Shown here one piece after another: positions 1 through 5,097 of a stretch of 6,050 bases of DNA. The translations under genes and the position numbers were made by a program. The stretch is from Veillonellaceae bacterium (lineage in GTDB: Bacteria; Bacillota_C; Negativicutes; Veillonellales; Veillonellaceae): assembly GCA_902834965.1 (NCBI GenBank), contig CADFKY010000062.1, forward strand, positions 1-6,050, given 5' to 3'. Each line of letters opens with the position of its first letter. The first letter of the stretch is position 1. The notes under the pieces are model-generated. The model did not search any database, had not been told where the DNA came from, and saw only the letters and a program-made list of their open reading frames with translations.

Positions 1-1204
1 AACCAGCTTTCACATAATCCATGAAGCTATAGCCAGCTATATTGTATACCATAGTATTGGCAGGCATACCAATTGGTGTAGCATATGCTAAGGAGCTTGC
101 AATTACAATGGCTGCAAGAACCGCTTTAGGATCAAAGCCAAGCTGAGACGCTAAGCTAAGACCGATAGGAACTAGTAACGCACAAGTAGCTGTATTAGAC
201 ATAAAGTTTGTCATAAACACACCAAGCACAAAGATTACTACTAACACAACGATTGGAGATGGGCTCGCGCCAAGGCTATTAACGATAATGTCAGCAATTA
301 CACTACCAGTACCAGTTTTTACCATTGCATCACCGAGAGCCATGGAACCAGCAAAGAGCATAATTGTTTTCATGTCGATAGATTTAACCGCTGCCGTTTC
401 GCTAATAACATTAGTAGCTACTAACACAAGCGCACCGATCCAAGCACTTACATAGAGCTTTACACCCAATTGTTTTTCAAAAATCATAGCAACAACTGTC
501 AAAATCAATATGATTGCAGCAGTCCATTTCTTCCAAAATGGCACATGACTATAATCATCATTACCTTCAAAAGCACCATCAGGTTGATGACTTGGAGCAT
601 CTGGCAAGAAACGTTTACCAACTGTAGCATAGAATATAGTACCTACGATGAGAATTGGTAAACCTACTAGACCATAATCGAAGAAATTAAAGGAGCCTAA
701 GCCTGCTTGTTGTAATCCGGCTTGAGCAATCATGTTACCAGGAGCGCCGATAAGGGAGATATTCCCGCCCATAGCTGCTGCAAATACGAGAGGCATCAAT
801 AACTTAGTTTGTTTAAAACCACTCTTTTTACAAATACCGATAATTACGGGAATCAGTACAGCAGCTGTACCCGTATTAGATAAGAAACCAGATAAAATAC
901 CTGTAATTATCATAACAGCAACAAGCAAAGATGTTTCAGTTTTAGCAAACTTATGAACTACATTACCTACACCTACAGCGACACCTGTTGCAAAGAAAGC
1001 TTCACCAATAACAAACATGCCCATAAATAGTAAGACGTTTGGATCCACAAAACCGGCGAACGCTTCTTTAGCGGATAATACTCCACTTAAGTGCAGACCT
1101 ACTGCTACAACCATAGCGGTAATAGACAATGGGATTTTCTCCCACGCAAACATGACGATGGCAAATACCAAGAAGCCCAGAGTTATCATTACACTTGTAT
1201 CCAT
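1..1204 (-). CDS. SLC13/DASS-family anion (dicarboxylate/tartrate-type) permease, C-terminus cut by window edge
   Basis: This is an integral membrane transporter whose first 401 residues are visible; the C-terminus lies beyond base 1. My translation gives alternating hydrophobic helices and two copies of the Ser-Asn-Thr motif, at about residues 109-111 (LSNTGTAA) and 336-338 (MSNTATC). Two SNT motifs in an inverted repeat are the substrate/sodium-binding hallmark of the DASS (divalent anion:sodium symporter, SLC13) fold. Other family-like stretches are GGNISLIGAPGN (147-158) and ATPIGMPAN (375-383). The ATG at 1204-1202 is preceded by GGGAGG at a 5-base spacing. The gene follows ttdB by 104 bp with a terminator but no clear promoter between them, so it is probably the third gene of the ttd operon. 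By that context the substrate is likely L-tartrate or another C4-dicarboxylate. It does not resemble E. coli TtdT as I remember it, so I give no symbol. Substrate and coupling ion are inferred. Confidence 0.88.
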   Translation of the reverse strand, partial: MDTSVMITLGFLVFAIVMFAWEKIPLSITAMVVAVGLHLSGVLSAKEAFAGFVDPNVLLFMGMFVIGEAFFATGVAVGVGNVVHKFAKTETSLLVAVMIITGILSGFLSNTGTAAVLIPVIIGICKKSGFKQTKLLMPLVFAAAMGGNISLIGAPGNMIAQAGLQQAGLGSFNFFDYGLVGLPILIVGTIFYATVGKRFLPDAPSHQPDGAFEGNDDYSHVPFWKKWTAAIILILTVVAMIFEKQLGVKLYVSAWIGALVLVATNVISETAAVKSIDMKTIMLFAGSMALGDAMVKTGTGSVIADIIVNSLGASPSPIVVLVVIFVLGVFMTNFMSNTATCALLVPIGLSLASQLGFDPKAVLAAIVIASSLAYATPIGMPANTMVYNIAGYSFMDYVKAG

Positions 1205-1215
1205 ATATACCTCCC
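1205..1215 (-). promoter_or_regulatory. Ribosome binding site of the permease
   Basis: Read on the minus strand, GGGAGG (bases 1215-1210) lies 5 bases before the ATG at 1204. It supports this start for the permease, whose first residues run straight into a hydrophobic helix. Confidence 0.8.
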
Positions 1216-1245
1216 AATACGTGTAATCTACCTAAAAAAGGGTAC

Positions 1246-1284
1246 AAAAAAAGGAGGATTGTACAAAATCCGTATAATCCTCCT
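1246..1284 (-). terminator. Intrinsic terminator between ttdB and the permease
   Basis: Arms 1252-1260 (AGGAGGATT) and 1276-1284 (AATCCTCCT) pair perfectly. Four more inner pairs (1261-1264 with 1272-1275, one of them G-U) leave a 7-base loop. On the minus strand the stem runs directly into seven T (1252-1246, the last two T of the tract beginning at the stem foot). It lies 24 bases past the ttdB stop and 42 bases before the permease start. Because no separate promoter is visible for the permease, it probably attenuates downstream expression instead of ending the operon. Confidence 0.82.
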
Positions 1285-1308
1285 ATTTAGTTACATGTCA
1301 CAATGCAA

Positions 1309-1920
1309 TTATTTAATGAAGCCTACATGTTTATAGATTTCTTCTAACACCTCTTCTTTTTTCGCATTGTATTCTACTTTTTTATTTTCAAAGTAGTTAT
1401 TACCTTCTGCATCAATGGATACGATAAGTGGACCAAATTCTTTAACCTTAAAAGTCCACAAAGTCTCACACATACCTAATTCACGCCAATTAGCAGATTC
1501 TACTTTTTCGACTTCTGTAGCAGCAAGAACTGCATTGCCTGCAGGGAATACACAGTGTAGTGCGCCAAAGTCTTTACATGCACGGGCTGTTTCAGGACCC
1601 ATGCCACCTTTACCTACAATGAGACGTACACCAGTCTTTTTAACAAAGTCATATTCGAATTTTTCCATTCGCATAGATGTAGTAGGACCTACAGATACTA
1701 CTTCAAATTCATTATCGCTTATAGTTCGAATAATTGGACCTGCATGAAGTATAGCCCCATCTTTAACATCAACCGGTAAAGTTTTACCTTCTTCTACCAC
1801 ACGACGATGCCCCATATCACGACTAGTTGTAATATGCCCAGTCAAATAAATTACATCGCCTGGCTTAATGCCTTCTAAATCAGATTTTTGAATTGGTGTA
1901 GTTAATATTTTCTTAGCCAT
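1309..1920 (-). CDS. ttdB: L(+)-tartrate dehydratase, beta subunit (class I Fe-S hydro-lyase)
   Basis: At 203 aa this matches the beta-type domain of class I iron-sulfur fumarase/tartrate dehydratases, which pairs with TtdA to form the active site. Visible motifs are TSRDMGHRR (32-40), HAGPI (59-63), VGPTTSMRM (77-85), GKGGMG (103-108), FPAG (125-128) and EFGPLIVSID (161-170). From memory, E. coli TtdB is about 201 aa and nearly identical at these places, including TTSMRM, where fumarases usually have TTSGRMD. That favours tartrate dehydratase (L-tartrate to oxaloacetate plus water) over fumarase. Its ATG overlaps the ttdA stop by one base (TAATG), with AGGAG ten bases upstream inside ttdA, so translation is probably coupled. 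A terminator follows 24 bases after the stop. A side activity on fumarate or malate, or a true fumarase role, cannot be excluded from sequence alone. Confidence 0.93.
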   Translation of the reverse strand: MAKKILTTPIQKSDLEGIKPGDVIYLTGHITTSRDMGHRRVVEEGKTLPVDVKDGAILHAGPIIRTISDNEFEVVSVGPTTSMRMEKFEYDFVKKTGVRLIVGKGGMGPETARACKDFGALHCVFPAGNAVLAATEVEKVESANWRELGMCETLWTFKVKEFGPLIVSIDAEGNNYFENKKVEYNAKKEEVLEEIYKHVGFIK

Positions 1921-2822
1921 TATAATGTCACTCCTTTATGAGATTTAACTGTGCAATTACCATCCTTATCAAATACGAGATCGCCGCGACGATGATTCCA
2001 ACAACCTACACTAACAGCACAAGAAATAACAGATGGATGACGTGTACCATGTTCAATGTTCACACCTAAAACAGTTTTATCCCCACCCATACCTTGAGGT
2101 CCAATACCAATCTTATTAATTCCATCTTCTAACAATTGTTCCATATAAGCCGCTTTTTCATTAGGTGCTTTTGAAGATACAGGGCGCATTAATGCCTTTT
2201 TAGATAATCCAGCAGCTGTATCAATAGTTGTAGCAATCCCTACACCTACCAATAGTGGAGGACATGCATTTAAGCCATAGCTTGTCATCAAATCAAGAAC
2301 AAATTTAGCAACACCTTCATAACCTTCGCCTGGCATCAATGTTTTACCGGACCCTGGCAAGGAGCACCCGCCACCAGCCATGTAAGGGAAGATTTCTACA
2401 TCATCGCGACCAGGAATGATATCCCAGTGAATATAAGGTGCAGTGAGGCCAATATTTTTACCAGTATTAAACTCATCAAAAGTTTCTACACAGTTCAATC
2501 GCAATGGAGCTTCTTGTGTAGCCTTATAGGTTGCTTCTCTTAGGATATCTTCTAATTCTCCTAGTAATGGATAATTAGATCCAACCTTTACCCAGAATTG
2601 TAATACACCAGTATCTTGACAAGAAGGACGATTAAGCTGAGCTGCTAAATCCATATTATGTTGCATTGTCTCATAAATAGATTTGGCCATAGGATTTTTT
2701 TCATCCTGCGCCAATTCATGAATTTTTTCTTGTACATCATCAGGCAATACCTTTGCCATATAAGAAATGAAATTAGCTATCTTATTAGTCATTTCTTGTA
2801 CTTGTTGTTCCTTCGTACTCAT
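1920..2822 (-). CDS. ttdA: L(+)-tartrate dehydratase, alpha subunit (class I Fe-S hydro-lyase)
   Basis: This is the catalytic, [4Fe-4S]-carrying alpha subunit. From the start chosen it is 300 aa; E. coli TtdA is about 303 by memory. Likely cluster cysteines are C68 (in PSCQDTG), C187 (in NACPPLLVG) and C274 (in VGCWNHRRG), whose spacing fits class I hydro-lyases. The motif AGGGCSLPG (149-157) is the tartrate-type version; two-subunit fumarases usually carry a GGGSEN-like motif there. I chose the ATG at 2822-2820 because GGAGG lies 6 bases upstream and the length fits. An in-frame ATG at 2846 would add eight residues and has no ribosome binding site. The gene heads the ttdA-ttdB-permease unit. 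Its upstream region carries a block shared with the SemiSWEET promoter, suggesting control by the neighbouring AraC regulators. The enzyme should be oxygen-sensitive and cytoplasmic, which suits an anaerobe. Confidence 0.94.
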   Translation of the reverse strand: MSTKEQQVQEMTNKIANFISYMAKVLPDDVQEKIHELAQDEKNPMAKSIYETMQHNMDLAAQLNRPSCQDTGVLQFWVKVGSNYPLLGELEDILREATYKATQEAPLRLNCVETFDEFNTGKNIGLTAPYIHWDIIPGRDDVEIFPYMAGGGCSLPGSGKTLMPGEGYEGVAKFVLDLMTSYGLNACPPLLVGVGIATTIDTAAGLSKKALMRPVSSKAPNEKAAYMEQLLEDGINKIGIGPQGMGGDKTVLGVNIEHGTRHPSVISCAVSVGCWNHRRGDLVFDKDGNCTVKSHKGVTL

Positions 2823-2833
2823 CGCAAACCTCC
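2823..2833 (-). promoter_or_regulatory. Ribosome binding site that fixes the ttdA start
   Basis: On the minus strand GGAGG (2833-2829) precedes the ATG at 2822 by 6 bases. The alternative in-frame ATG at 2846 lies upstream of this site and has no Shine-Dalgarno sequence of its own, so the 2822 start is preferred. Confidence 0.85.
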
Positions 2834-2900
2834 AAAAAGACTTCATTATTTAAGACGTGATTATTTATGTTTCGGAACCTTAGCTCCTTTCGATGATTTC

Positions 2901-2933
2901 ATTGTACTCTTTTTACAGGATATAACTATCCAA
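2901..2933 (-). promoter_or_regulatory. Putative AraC-type-activated promoter of the ttd operon, with operator
   Basis: On the minus strand, TTGGATAGTTATAT (2933-2920) is followed 13 bases later by TACAAT (2906-2901), a plausible -10. There is no good -35 hexamer at 17 bases, so the conserved block covers the -35 region, as expected for an activator-dependent promoter. The same 14 bases, at the same distance from TAGAAT, precede the SemiSWEET gene. The start point would be near 2894, giving a leader of about 70 bases. Promoter and operator functions are inferred from position and conservation. Confidence 0.5.
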
Positions 2934-2973
2934 TTTATAAGTTGATTTTTGCTTGTGAAAGCACGCTAATTTC

Positions 2974-3125
2974 ATACAAAATCACCTATATGATTATATT
3001 TTTACCTATGTAAAATATACAATTACACCTATTCAGAAATATCAAAAAGAGCACTACTTATCAAAAGGTAGTGCTCTTTCATCATTTATTTTTATATGCT
3101 TATCAAATATACAAAATCACCTATA
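2974..3125. repeat. Three copies of a 17-bp box, ATACAAAATCACCTATA, around the araC-1 terminator
   Basis: Two copies are identical (2974-2990 and 3109-3125). A third (3017-3033) matches at about 13 of 17 positions, and a bare ACCTAT lies at 3004-3009. The ACCTAT cores at 2984, 3004 and 3027 are 20 and 23 bp apart, close to two helical turns. Related copies flank the terminator of araC-2 (4863-4879 and 4949-4965). They may be regulator binding sites; the function is unproven. Confidence 0.6.
3044..3079 (-). terminator. Intrinsic terminator of araC-1
   Basis: A perfect 12-bp stem (3046-3057 with 3068-3079, core GAGCACTAC / GTAGTGCTC) plus two inner pairs encloses a 6-base loop. On the minus strand it runs into TTTTT (3048-3044). 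The other strand also has T-rich sequence after the stem, so weak bidirectional function is possible. The araC-2 terminator has the same AGCACTAC core. Confidence 0.88.
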
Positions 3126-3207
3126 CCTAATGATTGTATATCCCCCTAATTTTAATTTTCAAAATCATAAAATTATAAGCAATTACAAGGAATTATAACA
3201 ATGAAAA

Positions 3208-4236
3208 TTATGATTGTAATTTTTTTACAACCATCTCAAGTTCTTCTCTAACATCCTGTAACTTTTGATTAGCCTCTTCCAATCTATCCTTATTGATAGA
3301 GGCATCTTGATATGGTAAATAGGTTTGCAATATATCGATAATATCCTTTTCCTGAGTAGAGATAATTTCCTTCCAATCATGTAGCTTTGTCTTACGCCCC
3401 ATCTCTTTTGCTTGCTTTCTATATTCAGATGGTGTTGTATGGAAATGTTTCTTGAAGGCCACATTAAAGGCTTTAATATCTGCAAAGCCACAACTACTCG
3501 CAATATGTGCTACTCCATCTTCAGAGTTAGCTAAACGAACTGTAGCCTCTCGTAATCTCAACCGTAACAAATACTCTAAAAAGGAAACTCCTAATTGGCG
3601 TTTAAAGAACTGAGATGTATAGTTCACATTATAACCGCCTATTTTAGCAATATCTTCTAACTCGATCTTCTGCTTATAGTTTTCATCAATATAGGTAATC
3701 ATTTTATCAAAGGTAGCTACAGTCATATCAGCAGGCTTTGTATGTACAGGGATAGTCTTAACCGCATCAATTTCACGATATATATCACTCGTCATAGCTA
3801 AAAAGTGACTCTCCAAGCATAATTGACGATCAGTACCTTCACCATTTACCATTAATAACATCATTTGTGCGGCACGATGACGTAAGGACGTAAAGAATTT
3901 ATTATCCCGATTAGTTTTATCTGAACGCAATACAAATTGGTACATGCCGAAGTTAGGATCAAAATATTGGAAAAACTCCTTACTTACATGAATAACAAGA
4001 GCCGTTGTATCCTCTTCTAATGCCAACGTAGCATGACCAACTTGAGGGGAAATGATAATTGTATCAAGAGGTTCCATCGTGAAAACCTCACTATTACAAC
4101 TCATGTCAATTCTGCCCTTTAACAAGATCAACACCTCTACGCCACTATGCCAGTTGTAATGATATGTACTAACCTTATATATATCACTATTGAAATCTAT
4201 ATGATTGTGTTTGTATGTATAGTGAAAGTAATCCAT
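3208..4236 (-). CDS. AraC-family transcriptional regulator with N-terminal cupin and C-terminal extension (araC-1)
   Basis: The protein is 342 aa. A cupin-like sensor occupies about residues 20-90 (YHYNWH at 25-30, ILLKG at 37-41, PQVGHATLALEED at 64-76). A linker follows, then a typical AraC/XylS double helix-turn-helix at about 179-275. The first HTH is around IELEDIAKIGGYN (191-203), the second around VAHIASSCGFADIKAF (242-257), and the family's closing P-S-E-Y-R is at 269-273. About 67 residues follow the DNA-binding domain, with a charged, probably coiled-coil end (314-341); AraC proteins usually stop soon after the HTH. It sits directly upstream of ttdA with its own terminator and is probably a ligand-responsive activator of ttdAB and/or SemiSWEET. 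The ligand is unknown. The start has GAGGGG at a long 12-base spacing, hinting at weak translation. Its paralogue is the gene at 5098. Confidence 0.92.
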   Translation of the reverse strand: MDYFHYTYKHNHIDFNSDIYKVSTYHYNWHSGVEVLILLKGRIDMSCNSEVFTMEPLDTIIISPQVGHATLALEEDTTALVIHVSKEFFQYFDPNFGMYQFVLRSDKTNRDNKFFTSLRHRAAQMMLLMVNGEGTDRQLCLESHFLAMTSDIYREIDAVKTIPVHTKPADMTVATFDKMITYIDENYKQKIELEDIAKIGGYNVNYTSQFFKRQLGVSFLEYLLRLRLREATVRLANSEDGVAHIASSCGFADIKAFNVAFKKHFHTTPSEYRKQAKEMGRKTKLHDWKEIISTQEKDIIDILQTYLPYQDASINKDRLEEANQKLQDVREELEMVVKKLQS

Positions 4237-4289
4237 AACAACGTAACACCCCTCATAAAATCAAACAAATACCTCTCAATTATTTACAT

Positions 4290-4325
4290 AAAAAATGCAC
4301 CTCTTATAAATCTAAGAGATGCATT
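4290..4325 (-). terminator. Intrinsic terminator of the SemiSWEET gene
   Basis: Arms 4294-4306 and 4313-4325 pair over 13 positions with one C-A mismatch (4300/4319); the loop is TAAATC (4307-4312). On the minus strand the stem is followed by TTTTTT (4295-4290). It lies about 108 bases beyond the SemiSWEET stop. The predicted start point of the araC-1 promoter (about 4320) falls inside its first arm, so araC-1 transcripts would lack the outer part of the stem. Confidence 0.8.
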
Positions 4326-4326
4326 C

Positions 4327-4356
4327 ATTATGATATATATAATTAACAACGGTCAA
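4327..4356 (-). promoter_or_regulatory. Putative sigma70-type promoter of araC-1
   Basis: On the minus strand TTGACC (4356-4351) and CATAAT (4332-4327) are 18 bases apart, each one mismatch from consensus. Transcription would begin near 4320, giving a leader of about 84 bases before the araC-1 ATG. The 24-bp tandem repeats end 7 bases upstream of the -35. Confidence 0.6.
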
Positions 4357-4362
4357 CAGTAA

Positions 4363-4416
4363 TTTTATATGTCATTAAAGTTATAGTTTTATATATCATT
4401 AACGTTATAGTTTTAT
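4363..4416. repeat. 24-bp tandem repeat, two full units and a partial third, upstream of the araC-1 promoter
   Basis: Unit 1 (4363-4386) and unit 2 (4387-4410) are TTTTATAT-R-TCATTAA-M-GTTATAG and differ at only two positions. A third unit starts (4411-4416) and then diverges. The array lies between the SemiSWEET stop and the araC-1 -35, at about -43 to -96 from the predicted start, where activator or repressor sites often occur. It could also be an AT-rich upstream element or a replication-slippage repeat. Confidence 0.75.
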
Positions 4417-4432
4417 GTTTCTATTCTTTAAA

Positions 4433-4699
4433 TTACATAACCGCTGTAATAGCTGCTGCTAAGCCAAAGAAGATTCCTGGTGCATTAGCTAATGCTACTG
4501 GAATATCTCTATGTTCTTTGAATAAACCATACGCTACCCATAATGTACAGTTGATTGCAGCTACAAGTGGTTGGATCCAATCGCCAGTACCTGGATGAGC
4601 TAGGTTATGCATGATTTGTGGAAAATAAGATACATACATAGCTACAGCAGTAACAGTTGCAACTTTACCTACGTTTTCCATAAATTTTACTTGATTCAT
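4433..4699 (-). CDS. SemiSWEET-family small transporter (PQ-loop / MtN3 fold)
   Basis: This 88-aa membrane protein has three predicted helices (about 10-31, 41-60 and 66-88), the layout of one triple-helix unit; SemiSWEETs work as dimers. The family's Pro-Gln motif is in YVSYFPQI (22-29). The second helix has CTLWVAYG (51-58), matching the usual LW..YG pattern, and the third has NAPGIFFG (72-79) with the conserved Asn. Known members move sugars such as sucrose or glucose by facilitated diffusion, but many bacterial members have no tested substrate. A GGAGG 4 bases before the ATG supports the start. It is a single-gene unit with its own terminator and an upstream block shared with the ttd promoter. 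It may therefore move a tartrate-related or sugar-acid compound instead of an ordinary sugar; this is inference from context. Confidence 0.88.
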   Translation of the reverse strand: MNQVKFMENVGKVATVTAVAMYVSYFPQIMHNLAHPGTGDWIQPLVAAINCTLWVAYGLFKEHRDIPVALANAPGIFFGLAAAITAVM

Positions 4700-4748
4700 A
4701 TATCCTCCAAAATTATAACTTACTAATTTTTTACTCCTGATGAAGTAT

Positions 4749-4781
4749 ATTCTACTCAGTTTGGAGAATATAACTATCCAA
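4749..4781 (-). promoter_or_regulatory. Putative AraC-type-activated promoter of the SemiSWEET gene, with operator
   Basis: On the minus strand TTGGATAGTTATAT (4781-4768) is followed 13 bases later by TAGAAT (4754-4749). Block and spacing equal those upstream of ttdA, while most surrounding bases differ, which argues for selection on the block. Close by, AACTATCC and GGTAGTT (4773-4779 and 4789-4795) form an imperfect inverted repeat. Function is inferred. Confidence 0.5.
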
Positions 4782-4862
4782 ATTAAAAGGTAGTTTTTAT
4801 AGTAAAATCAGCAAAAAAATATAGATTTCTCTCGATTTACTGTATTTCTAGAGTGTATTGAT

Positions 4863-4965
4863 ATATAAATTCACCCATAAAACACATATAAAAAAGCACT
4901 ACTTTTCAACAGTAGTGCTTTTTCAATAACTTTATAGGTTTTCTTAATATAGAAAATTACCCAAT
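4863..4965. repeat. Two relatives of the 17-bp box flanking the araC-2 terminator
   Basis: ATATAAATTCACCCATA (4863-4879) matches the box ATACAAAATCACCTATA at about 14 of 17 positions, and ATAGAAAATTACCCAAT (4949-4965) at about 12. They lie 11 and 25 bases from the terminator, nearly the same as two of the copies around the araC-1 terminator (12 and 29 bases). Confidence 0.5.
4891..4923 (-). terminator. Intrinsic terminator of araC-2
   Basis: A perfect 13-bp stem, AAAAAGCACTACT (4891-4903) with AGTAGTGCTTTTT (4911-4923), encloses a 7-base loop; the minus-strand arm ends in TTTTT. The AGCACTAC core is the same as in the araC-1 terminator, a sign that the downstream region was copied together with the regulator. 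Confidence 0.87.
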
Positions 4966-5020
4966 TCTAATCTTTCTATATATGTCATAAATTCATCAAA
5001 AATAATTTGCCACAAAACGT

Positions 5021-5078
5021 TTACCATAAGAATATAGCTACTATAAGAATTAGTTACTATAATAATCTAGTTACCTTA
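5021..5078. repeat. Four degenerate ~17-bp repeats just downstream of araC-2
   Basis: TTACCATAAGAATA, GCTACTATAAGAAT, GTTACTATAATAAT and GTTACCTTAGAG follow one another with periods of 17, 16 and 17 bases (the TAC cores begin at 5022, 5039, 5055 and 5072). The array is AT-rich, lies 20 bases past the araC-2 stop and has no counterpart downstream of araC-1. Function is unknown. Confidence 0.5.
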
Positions 5079-5097
5079 GAGATATAACAAAATACCT

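Larger units (their letters stand above)
2823..3207 (-). promoter_or_regulatory. Intergenic control region between araC-1 and ttdA
   Basis: This 385-bp gap contains no gene. In transcription order it holds a 17-bp box (3109-3125), the araC-1 terminator (3046-3079), two more box copies (3017-3033, 2974-2990), the putative operator/promoter (2901-2933) and a roughly 70-base leader. The same order occurs between araC-2 and the SemiSWEET gene. A second possible promoter is TTGTAT (3022-3017) and TATAAT (2998-2993), 18 bases apart, with ACCTAT elements within and around it (3004-3009, 2984-2989, 3027-3032). Confidence 0.6.
4700..5097 (-). promoter_or_regulatory. Intergenic control region between araC-2 and the SemiSWEET gene
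   Basis: This 398-bp gap holds no gene. In transcription order it has four degenerate repeats (5021-5078), a 17-bp-box relative (4949-4965), the araC-2 terminator (4891-4923), another box (4863-4879), the putative operator/promoter (4749-4781) and a leader with GGAGG just before the SemiSWEET ATG. The stretch 4782-4862 shows no clear signal beyond weak similarity to the ttdA upstream sequence. Confidence 0.6.

Noticed and set aside
470..1336. Plus-strand open frames across the permease and ttdB regions
   Set aside because: They are antisense to well-supported genes, lack ribosome binding sites and show no family-like motifs.
2823..2846. Longer ttdA start at 2846 adding eight residues
   Set aside because: It lacks a ribosome binding site, while the ATG at 2822 has GGAGG at 6 bases and gives the usual family length.
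2945..2965. Small hairpin TGCTT/AAGCA upstream of the ttdA operator
   Set aside because: The stem has only 5 pairs and on the minus strand it is followed by A, not T, so it is not a terminator.
2974..3125. A CRISPR-like reading of the 17-bp boxes
   Set aside because: The copies are few, unequally spaced, partly degenerate and interrupted by a terminator; no cas gene is present.
3163..3215. Inverted repeat AATCATAA / TTATGATT around the araC-1 stop
   Set aside because: It is only 8 AT-rich pairs with a loop of about 37 bases and is unlikely to be stable; the clear terminator lies at 3046-3079.
4200..4256. A 19-codon upstream reading frame (ATG at 4256) overlapping the araC-1 start
   Set aside because: The nearest purine-rich element is about 15 bases away and the peptide has no recognisable feature, so it is more likely chance.
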